This document shows, piece after piece, positions 40,663 to 49,959 of a DNA stretch of 64,000 nt. The stretch spans positions 1 through 64,000 of the forward strand of contig CAVJKX010000010.1 in the NCBI GenBank assembly GCA_963650165.1, given 5' to 3'. The stretch comes from F23-B02 sp963650165 (lineage in GTDB: Bacteria; Bacillota; Clostridia; Oscillospirales; Oscillospiraceae). A program made the position numbers and the translations under genes. Position 1 is the stretch's first letter, and each line of letters begins with the position of its first letter. The notes below the pieces were generated by a model. The model saw only the letters and a list, made by a program, of their open reading frames with translations. It was not told the origin of the DNA and made no database searches.

Positions 40663-42395
40663 TGATAGACAAGCGCCTTATCGGCACTGTGCCGGAGAGC
40701 AGAAAATACATAGCCGCAAACGTGGCGCTGCAATGGTGCGGCCTTGCGGCAAACGTAGCCATGATGATAAGCATTGCCTCACTGCTTGCCTCGCTGGCGG
40801 CAGGGCCCGCTTCGTCCGGGCAGCTTCTGACGACGGCGGCTGTCGCCGCAGCGGCCGTGCTTATCCGATATCTGTGCACGACCGGAGCCGCCCGCATGAG
40901 CGATCTGTCGTCGAGCGCTGTTAAAAAGACGCTGCGCTCGCAGATATACGAAAAGCTGCTGCGCCTCGGCGCGTCATATTCGGAGCAGGTCTCCACTGCC
41001 GAGGTCGTTCAGGTCGCCGTCGAGGGCGCAGACCAGCTCGAGACATATTTCGGCGCCTATCTGCCGCAGTTTTTCTATGCCGTGCTCGCACCGTTAACGC
41101 TTTTTGGCGTTCTGTGCTTTGTAAACGTAGCGGCGGCGGTCGTGCTGCTCGTGTGCGTGCCGCTCATTCCGGCGGCCATTGCGGCGGTGCAGACCTGGGC
41201 AAAAAAGCTCCTGTCGCGCTACTGGGGACAGTATACGAAGCTCGGCGATACGTTTCTTGAAAACCTTCAGGGGCTTACGACGCTGAAAATTTATCAGGCG
41301 GACGGGCTGCGCAACGACGTCATGAACGAGGAAGCGGAGAATTTCCGCAAGATCACCATGAAGGTCCTGACCATGCAGCTGAACTCCGTCACCATAATGG
41401 ACGTGATCGCCTACGGCGGTGCGGCCTTGGGCGTTATCCTTGCCGCGGCGCAGTACCGCGCCGGGCACGTTGAACTTTCGAGTGCGCTGCTCATCATACT
41501 GCTGTCGGCAGACTTTTTCATCCCCATGCGGCAGCTCGGCTCGTATTTCCACATCGCTATGAACGGCATGGCGGCAAGCGACAAGATCTTCCGTCTGCTT
41601 GACCTGCCGGAGCCTCCGGCGCACACGCAGACCTGCCCCGACGGGGACATTGTCTGCCGTGACCTGCATTTTTCCTACAGCCCGGAACGGGAGATACTCC
41701 ACGGTCTCGACCTTGTATTCCCCGCCGGATCGTTTACATCCATCGTCGGTGCATCCGGCTGCGGCAAATCGACGGTCGCGTCCGTTCTCATGGGGCGCAG
41801 CCGCGGCTATAGCGGGGATGTTGCGGTCGGAGGCGTACCGCTTGCGGATATTTCCGAGGAAAGCCTCATGCGGCATATTACCTATGTCAGCCACCGCAGC
41901 TATCTGTTCAAGGGCACCGTGCGCGATAATCTGCGCATGGCCCGGCCCGACGCATCGGATTCCGAGCTGTGGGAGGTGCTGCGGCAGGTGAAGCTCGCGG
42001 CGTTTCTTGAGCAGGAGCAGGGTCTGGACACACTGCTGACCGAGCAGGGCGGCAATCTTTCCGGCGGTCAGCGTCAGCGGCTGGCGCTTGCACGCGCCCT
42101 GCTGCACGACACGCCGGTGTACCTCTTCGACGAGGCCACATCGAACATTGACGTTGAAAGCGAAAACGACATAATGGCCGAGATACACGCTCTTGCCGGA
42201 CGCAAGACGGTCATTCTCATTTCACACCGGCTGGCAAACGTCACGGTCTCGGACAATATATATGTGCTCGACGGCGGCACGCTCGCCGGTCAGGGCACGC
42301 ACGACGAGCTGCTGCGCGCAGGCGGAGTGTACGCCCGGCTGTGGGATGCGCAGCAGGCACTTGAAAACTACGCGAAGGAGGAGAGCGCACTATGA
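40659..42395 (+). CDS. ABC exporter subunit 1 (fused permease/ATPase)
   Basis: The 578-residue half-transporter has six membrane helices (about 1-310) and a nucleotide-binding domain with Walker A GASGCGKST, signature LSGGQRQRLALARAL and Walker B LFDEATSNID. The stop overlaps the start of the second exporter gene as ATGA, so the products probably form a heterodimer. The layout resembles CydDC-like or multidrug exporters. With the DUF454 protein downstream, such pairs are often seen near iron- or haem-related genes; the substrate here is unknown. Confidence 0.9.
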   Translation: MMIDKRLIGTVPESRKYIAANVALQWCGLAANVAMMISIASLLASLAAGPASSGQLLTTAAVAAAAVLIRYLCTTGAARMSDLSSSAVKKTLRSQIYEKLLRLGASYSEQVSTAEVVQVAVEGADQLETYFGAYLPQFFYAVLAPLTLFGVLCFVNVAAAVVLLVCVPLIPAAIAAVQTWAKKLLSRYWGQYTKLGDTFLENLQGLTTLKIYQADGLRNDVMNEEAENFRKITMKVLTMQLNSVTIMDVIAYGGAALGVILAAAQYRAGHVELSSALLIILLSADFFIPMRQLGSYFHIAMNGMAASDKIFRLLDLPEPPAHTQTCPDGDIVCRDLHFSYSPEREILHGLDLVFPAGSFTSIVGASGCGKSTVASVLMGRSRGYSGDVAVGGVPLADISEESLMRHITYVSHRSYLFKGTVRDNLRMARPDASDSELWEVLRQVKLAAFLEQEQGLDTLLTEQGGNLSGGQRQRLALARALLHDTPVYLFDEATSNIDVESENDIMAEIHALAGRKTVILISHRLANVTVSDNIYVLDGGTLAGQGTHDELLRAGGVYARLWDAQQALENYAKEESAL

Positions 42396-44050
42396 AGCAG
42401 CGAAGCGGTTTTACCGTCATGGCACGGCTCATAGGACTTGTCCGGCCTCTGGTGGGCTACATGATCCTTGCCATTGTTATGGGTCTGCTCGGCCACGCCT
42501 GTGCGGCAATGATCACGATCTTCGGCGGCTATGCGCTGCTGGATATACTGAATTTCCCCGCGCCGATGGGGCTCGGTGCCCTGTTTGCGTGCGTGCTCGC
42601 ATTTGCGCTGCTGCGCGGCGCTTTCCGCTATGCGGAGCAGACATGCAATCACTTTATAGCCTTCAAGCTCCTTGCGCGCATACGCGACCTGGTGTTCCGC
42701 GCACTGCGCAGGCTTTGCCCGGCAAAGCTTGAAGGCCGCGACAAGGGCGATCTCATTTCCGTCATAACCTCGGACATTGAGCTGCTTGAGGTGTTCTATG
42801 CGCACACGATCTCACCCGTGGCAATTGCGCTGCTGTTTTCCTGCGGTATGTGCCTGTTCATCGGGCAGTATCACCCTGCGCTGGGTCTGCTGGCGCTGGC
42901 GGCATATATAACGGTCGGCATCGCCGTGCCGCTCATCACCTCCCGCCGCAGCAAGGATACCGGCCTGCGCTATCGGACAAAGGCGGGCATGCTCTCGGCG
43001 TTCGTGCTCGACAGTCTGCGCGGTCTGCCGGAAACGGTGCAGTACGGGCAGGGAGCACGGCGTCTGGCGCAGATGAATGCACAGACCGACGCTCTTGCGC
43101 AGGATGCCGCACGCATGAAGCGTCTGTCCGGACGCAATGCCGCGGCTGCAAACACCGTCATTCTGCTGTTTGATCTGGCAATGCTCTTTGCCTCCGCTGC
43201 GCTCTGCCGCACGGGACAGGTCGGATTTGACGGCGTGCTGATACCGACGCTTGCACTCTTTTCGTCCTTCGGGCCGGTGGTCGCGCTGGCCAATCTCGGC
43301 AGCACGCTCCAGAGCACGTTTGCGGCCGGCAACCGCGTGCTGGACATTCTCGACGAGACGCCCGCCGCCGATGAGGTGACCGGCCGGCCGGATATTGCAT
43401 TCACCGGCGCCGACGCACAGCACGTCACGTTCTCCTACGGCGATGAGACGGTGCTCTCCGACGTGTCCGTCACGGTGCCGGAGCACGCAGTCGTCGGCAT
43501 CGTCGGCCGCAGCGGCAGCGGCAAGTCCACGCTGCTGAAGCTGTTCATGCGCTTCTGGACGGTGCAGCAAGGGAGCGTGCACATTTCCGACACCGACATT
43601 TCGTCCGTGAATACGGCAAATCTGCGCTCGCTTGAAAGCTTCGTAACGCAGGATACTCATCTGTTTCATGACAGCATCCGCAGTAATCTGCGCATTGCGC
43701 GCCCCGATGCGACCGACGCCGAGATCGAAGCGGCCTGCCGCAAGGCGGCTGTGCACGACTTCATCTGCAGGCTGCCGCAGGGCTATGACACTCCGGTCGG
43801 CGAGCTCGGCGACACGCTCTCCGGCGGTGAGCAGCAGCGGCTGGGGCTTGCACGCGCATTTCTGCACGACGCTCCCTTTATGCTGCTCGATGAGCCGACA
43901 AGCAATCTCGACAGTCTCAACGAGGCGGTCATACTGCGTGCCCTGCGCGAGGAGGGCGCAGGCAGGACTGTCGTACTCGTGTCGCACCGCAGCTCGACCA
44001 TGCGCATCGCCGATACGGTCTATTCTGTCGAGCATGGCCGAATGAGCTGA
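42392..44050 (+). CDS. ABC exporter subunit 2 (fused permease/ATPase)
   Basis: The 552-residue half-transporter has six membrane helices and an ATPase domain with Walker A GRSGSGKST, signature LSGGEQQRLGLARAF and Walker B LLDEPTSNLD. Both catalytic glutamates in the pair look intact, so neither site is obviously degenerate. It is translationally coupled to the first subunit and 16 bases ahead of the DUF454 gene. Confidence 0.9.
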   Translation: MKQRSGFTVMARLIGLVRPLVGYMILAIVMGLLGHACAAMITIFGGYALLDILNFPAPMGLGALFACVLAFALLRGAFRYAEQTCNHFIAFKLLARIRDLVFRALRRLCPAKLEGRDKGDLISVITSDIELLEVFYAHTISPVAIALLFSCGMCLFIGQYHPALGLLALAAYITVGIAVPLITSRRSKDTGLRYRTKAGMLSAFVLDSLRGLPETVQYGQGARRLAQMNAQTDALAQDAARMKRLSGRNAAAANTVILLFDLAMLFASAALCRTGQVGFDGVLIPTLALFSSFGPVVALANLGSTLQSTFAAGNRVLDILDETPAADEVTGRPDIAFTGADAQHVTFSYGDETVLSDVSVTVPEHAVVGIVGRSGSGKSTLLKLFMRFWTVQQGSVHISDTDISSVNTANLRSLESFVTQDTHLFHDSIRSNLRIARPDATDAEIEAACRKAAVHDFICRLPQGYDTPVGELGDTLSGGEQQRLGLARAFLHDAPFMLLDEPTSNLDSLNEAVILRALREEGAGRTVVLVSHRSSTMRIADTVYSVEHGRMS

Positions 44051-44066
44051 AACATGGGAGGTTTTA

Positions 44067-44501
44067 ATGAAACTCAAGCAATTATTTTTTCTCGTTATCG
44101 GCTGTCTCAGCCTTGCGCTCGGCTGCGTGGGTATCGTACTGCCGGTCTTGCCGACGGTACCGTTTTTCCTTGTGACGGTGTTCTGCTTTGCAAATTCCTC
44201 GCAGCGGCTGCACGACTGGTTTGTCGGCACGCAGATGTATAAAAAGCACCTTGATTCGTTTGTAAAGAAAAAGGGCATGACCCGGCGCACCAAGGCCGGC
44301 ATTCTTTCGTCGGTGACGGTGCTCATGGCAGTCGGATTTTTCTTCATGATGCGCAAGGGGCTGACTGTGCCCTGCATCATCCTCGCCGCCGTCTGGCTGT
44401 GCCATGTTCTATATTTCTTCTTCGGCGTCAGAACGATCACCGACGCCGAAGCGGCCGCATTGCGCACGGATAGTCTGCCGGCACTTGACACTTTTGATTG
44501 A
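44067..44501 (+). CDS. YbaN-family (DUF454) inner-membrane protein
   Basis: This 144-residue protein has three or four hydrophobic helices and the DUF454 pattern: GCLSLALGCVGIVLPVLPTVPFFL at the N-terminus, then SQRLHDWF and KHLDSFVKKKGM. Function is unknown. GGGAGG lies upstream of the ATG. It is the third gene of the exporter operon, and the last GC-rich gene before the island. Confidence 0.88.
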   Translation: MKLKQLFFLVIGCLSLALGCVGIVLPVLPTVPFFLVTVFCFANSSQRLHDWFVGTQMYKKHLDSFVKKKGMTRRTKAGILSSVTVLMAVGFFFMMRKGLTVPCIILAAVWLCHVLYFFFGVRTITDAEAAALRTDSLPALDTFD

Positions 44502-44680
44502 ATATTTCGGTTCCATAACAGATGTTGGGACAGCTATCCATGAAAGACAAGCTGCCCCGACATTTATATTGCAAGCGGCAAAGATAACCACTAGCTATGC
44601 TATTGGAAAAGAAGAACTTATAGCGTGGAAAGAAGTAGACAAAATAAAAACTCCCTATTAGATTAGAAGTGGTTTGCCGA
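44502..44680 (+). pseudogene. Decayed coding fragment at the island boundary
   Basis: Directly after the YbaN stop, composition changes from GC-rich to AT-rich. A plus-strand frame ending at 44661 carries a protein-like stretch (GTAIHERQAAPTFILQAAK, then AIGKEELIAWKEVD) with no start or ribosome-binding site of its own. It looks like the 3' end of a gene truncated by the rearrangement that joined the island to the core. The parent gene is not recognised. Confidence 0.4.
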
Positions 44681-44985
44681 CCATACAACTAAAAAATAGG
44701 GAGATCTTATCATGAAAGATAAAGACATAGGTAGTTTAGGACATACAATATGGAGGTGTCAATACCATGCGGCATTTGCGCACTCATCTGGATTACACAT
44801 AAGAAATCAATACAAAGGAGACTATGTAGCAGGTCAGATGTGTTTATCAGATGTGTTTAAAAGAGTTTGTAGACTAATTTATTGGTAGCGCAAACAAGAA
44901 AGCATAGAAACAGCCCCTTAAAGTGCTGCTTGAAAAAGCAATGCGTCGGCTAACTTTTCAGAGCCCCTTTGGGGCTGCCAGTATC
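44651..44985 (+). mobile_element. IS200/IS605-type insertion sequence remnant
   Basis: A stem, CTCCCTATT at 44651 with AATAGGGAG at 44695, precedes a degenerate TnpA-like frame, and a second hairpin, AGCCCC/GGGGCT, lies at 44962-44976. Subterminal hairpins flanking a short transposase fit the IS200/IS605 layout. The element is too short and decayed to move by itself. Exact ends cannot be fixed by eye. Confidence 0.55.
44712..44888 (+). pseudogene. IS200/IS605 transposase TnpA, degenerate remnant
   Basis: The ATG at 44712 follows AGGGAG and encodes 58 residues where TnpA has about 130-150. The start resembles TnpA (MKDKDIGSLGHT, then WRCQYH), but the following FAPKYRR motif is replaced. The HUH motif and the catalytic tyrosine region are missing, which suggests frameshift and internal deletion. 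Confidence 0.65.
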
Positions 44986-45018
44986 ATTCCCTTATAGGGC
45001 ATGATTGCTTTCGGAATC

Positions 45019-45210
45019 TCAGAACGGTGCAAATGCTGAAATTCGGCGTTTTAAAATTGCTTTACCGTAAAAGAGAATCTTTTGTCTTTCCGCAAGAAGC
45101 GCGGAGAATATTTCCATCAATTTCCCGCATTTGATCGTATAAGTCTTAATATACCTTCGATCAAGGCTGAACAGCTGCTCATTGTATTCTTTTGCGAAAG
45201 CTCCTAACAT
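45019..45210 (-). CDS. Possible small hypothetical protein
   Basis: This 63-residue basic frame begins seven bases after the last gene of the hxs operon. It has no convincing ribosome-binding site and no family I recognise, so it may be a decayed remnant near the IS fragment or a short last gene of the operon. Confidence 0.3.
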   Translation of the reverse strand: MLGAFAKEYNEQLFSLDRRYIKTYTIKCGKLMEIFSALLAERQKILFYGKAILKRRISAFAPF

Positions 45211-45216
45211 ATCGGC

Positions 45217-46266
45217 TTAGTCTATTGCAATGACCTGATATTTTCCTTCGACCGGATCATATACCAACATTTTTTCATCTGATGCTCCGACGAAACTACA
45301 TTCACCCATTTTTTGACTTGTATTTGTTTCCATGTTGATTACATATATGCCATCTTCTGATTCGACAAACATCTTGGTTTCTGTTATACCTAACAAACGA
45401 TTGCATTGAATATTAAAAGAATACTCCTTAATTGCTTTCTTATCGAGGGATCTGCTATATACTTTTTCATTGTTTTGCATCCAAAGCTTTTCGTTATACA
45501 TAAACTTTGCTATGTTTTTGCCAACCGTAGTTATGCTATAATCGTTTAAATTCACTTCAGATAGAATGTGGTCACTGCCTAAGCATATAATATTGTTACC
45601 GGCAACAGCAAAGGAAGATGCTTTGGAGTGAATAATTTCCTTGGCCTCAGAAGTAGCCATATCAAATGACATAAGCGATGATTTGTTTAAATCAATGTAA
45701 TACAGTTTTTCTCCACAGATAATGAACTGGCCCACATTTTTTATTGACATCTCAGTGGTCTTTCCTGTAGAAATAGTAAACAACGAAATACTTCGTGAGT
45801 TAAGCTTTCTGTAATATATCAAATCATCCCTTACATTTATATCCGAAGCCAGCCCTTCACATAGTGTTGCTTCCTTATCTCCCAACCGAAGAACCATTTT
45901 CTTTCCGGATTCATCAGGAGAAATTGAACAATCCGTTCCCTCATAGAAGAAGCCGCCCATAAGAGCTTGGTAAGACTTATTTCCGAGGAATAAAGCCTCA
46001 AATTGTTTGCAAACATCTTTGTACGACAGCAGTTCATTATTTAATGCGCTTTGATTTGGAGCCTCTATGTATTCCTGATATTGTACTTCAACCGATTTAG
46101 TTTTCTCAGAAACGCCAAAAAGTATTCCGCCAAGGCAAGCCAGAAGAATAACGGCAAGAAAGATCGCCCTTCGAATCTTTCTTATTTTTGCTTTTGCTTC
46201 TATATTATCCGCTTTCTTTGATATTTTGCTTGAATATTCACCCGTGTTTAAATCCGGCGTTTTCAT
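45217..46266 (-). CDS. Membrane-anchored beta-propeller-like protein of the hxs operon
   Basis: The 349-residue protein has a basic cytoplasmic N-terminus, one membrane helix (about 34-51) and an external region of repeated short strands. Recurring patterns such as FIICGEKLYYIDL and FMYNEKLWMQNNEKVY recall DUF5050-type beta-propellers. No enzyme motif is visible. It starts four bases after the upstream gene with GGGGGTGA before the ATG and is the last clear gene of the operon. It may be a surface receptor or scaffold. Confidence 0.65.
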   Translation of the reverse strand: MKTPDLNTGEYSSKISKKADNIEAKAKIRKIRRAIFLAVILLACLGGILFGVSEKTKSVEVQYQEYIEAPNQSALNNELLSYKDVCKQFEALFLGNKSYQALMGGFFYEGTDCSISPDESGKKMVLRLGDKEATLCEGLASDINVRDDLIYYRKLNSRSISLFTISTGKTTEMSIKNVGQFIICGEKLYYIDLNKSSLMSFDMATSEAKEIIHSKASSFAVAGNNIICLGSDHILSEVNLNDYSITTVGKNIAKFMYNEKLWMQNNEKVYSRSLDKKAIKEYSFNIQCNRLLGITETKMFVESEDGIYVINMETNTSQKMGECSFVGASDEKMLVYDPVEGKYQVIAID

Positions 46267-46270
46267 ATTT

Positions 46271-47050
46271 TCACCCCCAAATTAAAAACATTATTGCTAT
46301 TATGAGCATTACAAGCGTGAGAACTGGAGTAAAATTATCTGAAAATAAGCCGAATTGAGAACAGGCATAAATTGCGCCAAAGCAAAGCATAACAACAGCA
46401 ATTTTCCATAGTCTATGTTTTTTCCTGCGGAATTTTTCATTCGCAATTATCGCTTCGCTTTTCTCTGAAATCCCAAGGAAATTTTTATGGCAAGTCTTAA
46501 ATTCTTCAATGTTAATACAATACAGAGTATTCCCCATGTATCGTGTTATTGTTTCTTCATTTATTGTCTCTGCTTTTGTGATCGATACCGGGAGCATATC
46601 AAAACATTCTTGCGCTGATTTTTTTGTTGTATCCTCAAAGATCGCAAGAGCATTTTTCTCCGAGATATTCGAGTAATTTTCGACACTTTGAGACAAGCTT
46701 ATTTTATTGCATAGCTTTGTAATGGACTTTAGTGATGTAAAATCAGGTAAATCCTCACTTGTCAGCTCAGGTGCATTGCCAGCATGAATACAATGCACAA
46801 GTTGTTTGCCAAGCGGCGCCAATTTGTGGAGTATCATGCCTCGGTTTTTTAATTCGCTGCTACTTAGCTCTTCAAGTTTTGCGCGATCGAATAAATCCTC
46901 AAACGGTTTTTTTAAAGCATCCGATTTACCTAATTCAGAATAATCTGCGGACTGCATAATACTTATTAAGAGCTGTAATTTTGTAGCCTTAGTATTATCA
47001 TCCGAGCACAATCCAAGAAGAGAAATCAATTTTTCTCTTACATTTTTCAT
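46271..47050 (-). CDS. Hypothetical protein with C-terminal membrane hairpin
   Basis: I do not recognise this 259-residue protein. The first 210 residues look soluble and helical, rich in Leu, Lys and Ser. Two hydrophobic segments close the protein (KIAVVMLCFGAIYACSQFG and a final VLTLVMLIIAIMFLIW), so most of it is cytoplasmic and tail-anchored. GGAGAGG precedes the ATG. It lies between hxsA and the beta-propeller-like gene. Confidence 0.65.
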   Translation of the reverse strand: MKNVREKLISLLGLCSDDNTKATKLQLLISIMQSADYSELGKSDALKKPFEDLFDRAKLEELSSSELKNRGMILHKLAPLGKQLVHCIHAGNAPELTSEDLPDFTSLKSITKLCNKISLSQSVENYSNISEKNALAIFEDTTKKSAQECFDMLPVSITKAETINEETITRYMGNTLYCINIEEFKTCHKNFLGISEKSEAIIANEKFRRKKHRLWKIAVVMLCFGAIYACSQFGLFSDNFTPVLTLVMLIIAIMFLIWG

Positions 47051-47068
47051 AAGGCTATCCTCTCCATT

Positions 47069-47614
47069 TTATTTTACCGTCGGAGTATCCGGGGGAGTGT
47101 TGACTTCTATTCCAAGAGAAGCATTGACACCTTCAATCGTATCTGCGTCATCAATTGATAGAACAGCGCCAACAGAAACACTCAGTTCGTTTGTAGGCAT
47201 AGCCGCAATAGTATCCGTGGATACAGGTGGCGTTACCTGAAGTTGGGAAGTTAATGGTGCAGCATTGCTATGTGTAGAATGATTTGAATGGGTCGCATGA
47301 TTAGAATGGGTGCTATGCGTTGAATGCGAATTTGAATGTGTGCTGTGTGTACCGTGTGTTGAGTGGGTTGAGTGGGTATAGTGGGTAGTATGTCCACCGC
47401 TGCTGTGCGACGAATGCGTCCTGTGTGATGAGTGTGTGCGATGACTCGAATGGCTTCTGTGAGTCGCAAAAACTGTTTCCGTTAACATCATGCTCAGCAC
47501 AATCATCATGCTGCCAATAGCCAATATCTTACTTCGGGGAATATTGCCTTCTTCATCAAACATAAAATCCTCAACAGAACGCTTTATATGTGGGAAAACA
47601 TCATCATAGTTCAT
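47069..47614 (-). CDS. hxsA: His-Xaa-Ser repeat protein HxsA (modification target)
   Basis: This 181-residue protein is the predicted substrate of the Hxs radical SAM enzymes. A leader (1-30, with DEEGNIPRSK) and a hydrophobic segment (about 30-47) end in TVFA-T, a likely signal-peptidase site. Then 21 His-x-Ser/Thr/Asn triplets (residues 52-117) fall in three blocks of seven, separated by GG and by one Ser. A Pro/Thr-rich tail follows. ATG 47614 has GGAG upstream. HxsA is defined by this repeat in the Haft description of the system, and its mature product is unknown. The gene lies directly after the MORN gene. Confidence 0.88.
   Translation of the reverse strand: MNYDDVFPHIKRSVEDFMFDEEGNIPRSKILAIGSMMIVLSMMLTETVFATHRSHSSHRTHSSHRTHSSHSSGGHTTHYTHSTHSTHGTHSTHSNSHSTHSTHSNHATHSNHSTHSNAAPLTSQLQVTPPVSTDTIAAMPTNELSVSVGAVLSIDDADTIEGVNASLGIEVNTPPDTPTVK
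47264..47461 (-). repeat. Triplet-codon repeat region of hxsA
   Basis: This 198-base region encodes the three blocks of seven His-x-Ser/Thr triplets, so DNA periodicity is 9 bases. Third residues shift from mostly Ser (block 1) to Thr (block 2) to Thr/Asn (block 3). Confidence 0.9.
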
Positions 47615-47616
47615 TA

Positions 47617-48552
47617 TCAATTCTCCTTTATGCCTGTGCAATTTCCATCAGTCCATATTGTTTCAAAAGTATTTCCGGCCTCTTTGTAATATGTTAAAGT
47701 TCCCGATGGAACATCCTCGCTAAATGAACCACTCAGATATGGATAAGTAGAACTCGAATAGTGGTATTCTCCCTTGCCGTTCATTTTATCCAATTTCCAA
47801 CTTCCATCATAATATGCAGTTGTTGCACCGGAGCTATCTTTCCATGTATACTTTCCATTTCCTTGTCTCTGACCGGCTGATAGCTCACCAACGTAAACAT
47901 TACCGCTTGGGTAAGTAATAGTTGCCTTTCCTGTACTGACTAACGCAGAGATATCGCCATCGTATTTCAAACCGCCTTTTGTACGAAATTCAAGATGCTT
48001 TGTTGAGTCTGTAAATGTGTATTTCAGATATGATACATCCGTATTGAGCGCGTCGCCAGAGAGAGCTATCTCGTAGATGTATGTTCCTGATACAGGTTTA
48101 TTGTTCTCAAAAGTACCGTCAAATGTAGCTCCGTTAGAAAAAGTGTATATTCCTTTTCCGGACATTACGTCGGTATCCCAGTTTCCTTCATACATCTCAC
48201 CCGAGAGCCATACAAATGTACCTTTACCATTACGCTTTGAGCCGTTCATTTCGCCGGTATAGCTTCCGATATTCGGAAACGAAATGACACCATCACCTGA
48301 CATAGACGAATCTTGCCAGTCGCCGGTATAAATTTCACCGGATAAGAACATAAAGTCGCCTTTGCCTGAAAAAAGGTCGCCGATCAAAGCTCCATTATAT
48401 GTGCCGAATTCGTTTTCTATTCTTCCATGCCACTCTAAATTCAGATGTTCGTCGGTCAGTCTGACAGCCGGATTGGCTTGATAATAAATAAAGCCCAATG
48501 CTGCTGCGAAAGCCACGCAAAACGCAATAAATGATATAGCATATTTCTTCAT
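47617..48552 (-). CDS. MORN-repeat protein with N-terminal membrane anchor
   Basis: The 311-residue protein has an N-terminal hydrophobic anchor (ISFIAFCVAFAAALGFIYY) followed by about eight MORN-type repeats. Examples are SGEIYTGDWQDSSMSGDG, SYTGEMNGSKRNGKG and EMYEGNWDTDVMSGKG. MORN repeats form extended beta-sheets that bind proteins or lipids. It sits two bases upstream of hxsA in the operon and probably faces the outside, perhaps as a scaffold for HxsA or the cell surface. Confidence 0.85.
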   Translation of the reverse strand: MKKYAISFIAFCVAFAAALGFIYYQANPAVRLTDEHLNLEWHGRIENEFGTYNGALIGDLFSGKGDFMFLSGEIYTGDWQDSSMSGDGVISFPNIGSYTGEMNGSKRNGKGTFVWLSGEMYEGNWDTDVMSGKGIYTFSNGATFDGTFENNKPVSGTYIYEIALSGDALNTDVSYLKYTFTDSTKHLEFRTKGGLKYDGDISALVSTGKATITYPSGNVYVGELSAGQRQGNGKYTWKDSSGATTAYYDGSWKLDKMNGKGEYHYSSSTYPYLSGSFSEDVPSGTLTYYKEAGNTFETIWTDGNCTGIKEN

Positions 48553-48554
48553 GG

Positions 48555-49955
48555 CTATTCCTCAATCCAGCTATGTAATATATGCATTATCTCTGGATCA
48601 TCCTTCTGCAAAAGTTCAAAAAGAATATCCATAATTCCTTTATAGACTTTGCATCTGAAATCAAACGGTTCCCTTGGGAATATATCTCTGTTGCTGGAAT
48701 AGGAGACGACAGGGCAAACTCCACAATATGGATGGTATGCACAATCGCAGCACTTGGGCAAAGATTCCACAACAGAGGCTGCGCAAGTAGCACGGCAGGT
48801 CTTTTTTTCAACCATATCATCATAAGAATCTTTGTGAACATTGCCCAGCAAAAATGTGTTGTCACCAGCCTCTCCCATCATTCGGCCCTCATCGCAAGTA
48901 TACACGTTTCCGTTATAGTAATAACTCATTTGCCCTATTCCCGCTCCGCAAGGAGATCTGAGTTCCATATAATTATCAGCGTCTCCATGAAGAATTTTCC
49001 GCAGAAAATAAGTCGCATGAAGCTCCGGAAAAATAAGACCTTGTCTATTTATTTCGAGTATATGGATAAATGCCTTCTTATAAAAATCGACAAACTCTTC
49101 TGCGCTGTAACCAACATCTTGCCAAAACGATTTTGCAAAGCCTAGAGGTGTTAGCGGTCTGAGAAATATACCTCCTATTCCACTGGCTACATACTCATCT
49201 ACAATTTCAATCGGATACTGAAGAGAAAAACGAGTAGTTGTTTCTATTGCTCCTACCTGTTTCCCGGCAGTTCGAACAAATTGAATTGCTTTTTTGACAT
49301 GCTCATATGTACCCTCTCCGGAGCGAAGCTTTCGATTATGATTATGAACGACTTCACAGCCGTCAAGAGATGTACATATTGAAACATCATTTTCTATTAA
49401 CGCTTGCAGTTTATCAGCTGTCAGCGCAATCAGATTAGTTACAATTGTGTATTCAAGTTTTTTATTGTATTTATGATTTAATTCCTTGCTGTACCTTATC
49501 ATTTCAAGGATCAAATCAAAATTCAAAAGCGGTTCTCCGCCTTGGAATTCAAAGGTCAAATTTGCTGCAGGAGATTGCATTGCAACCTCTATTGCTTTTT
49601 TTCCGGTTTCAACATCCATAATCCCATCAAGTGTTGAGCCGGGAGCTTTTGCCTGACAATATACACAGTTTTGATTGCATCGATTGGTAATTGCGAAAAT
49701 ATGTAATGCAGTTGCAGAAAACAAATAGCCTTTTAAATTCCTTAAATCACCAATTCTCTCATTTATAAATACACTTGGGTTTTCGTCAGTTATAAAGCCT
49801 TTGTGTGAAAGAAGCGTAAACAATTCTGAGTCGCGCTGTACTTTTCCGGACACAAAGCGCGTAAATTCATCTTTGCTCAAAAAAGCATAGTCCCCAAAGT
49901 CATTGGTAATCAGAATTTCTCCGTTTTTCCACATAAAGTTAAAATGATTGTTCAT
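48555..49955 (-). CDS. hxsB: His-Xaa-Ser system radical SAM maturase HxsB
   Basis: This 466-residue radical SAM protein has an N-terminal recognition-like region (ILITNDFGDYAFLSKDEF). The cluster motif is Cys93-x3-Cys97-x2-Cys100 (RCNQNCVYC), followed by FEFQGGEPLLNF. The C-terminal SPASM-like region has at least eight cysteines (CDEGRMM, CCDCAYHPYCGVCP) for auxiliary Fe-S clusters. These features fit HxsB. Such enzymes install cross-links or other radical modifications on a peptide; the chemistry on HxsA has not been shown here. Its ribosome-binding site lies in the last codons of hxsC. Confidence 0.88.
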   Translation of the reverse strand: MNNHFNFMWKNGEILITNDFGDYAFLSKDEFTRFVSGKVQRDSELFTLLSHKGFITDENPSVFINERIGDLRNLKGYLFSATALHIFAITNRCNQNCVYCQAKAPGSTLDGIMDVETGKKAIEVAMQSPAANLTFEFQGGEPLLNFDLILEMIRYSKELNHKYNKKLEYTIVTNLIALTADKLQALIENDVSICTSLDGCEVVHNHNRKLRSGEGTYEHVKKAIQFVRTAGKQVGAIETTTRFSLQYPIEIVDEYVASGIGGIFLRPLTPLGFAKSFWQDVGYSAEEFVDFYKKAFIHILEINRQGLIFPELHATYFLRKILHGDADNYMELRSPCGAGIGQMSYYYNGNVYTCDEGRMMGEAGDNTFLLGNVHKDSYDDMVEKKTCRATCAASVVESLPKCCDCAYHPYCGVCPVVSYSSNRDIFPREPFDFRCKVYKGIMDILFELLQKDDPEIMHILHSWIEE

Positions 49956-49959
49956 GTAA

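Noticed and set aside
42812..44491. A 559-codon minus-strand frame
   Set aside because: Antisense to the second ABC exporter subunit and the YbaN gene, both with clear motifs.
47264..47461. Short-period repeats resembling a CRISPR array or minisatellite
   Set aside because: The period is 9 bases in phase with the hxsA frame and encodes His-x-Ser/Thr triplets; there are no spacers.
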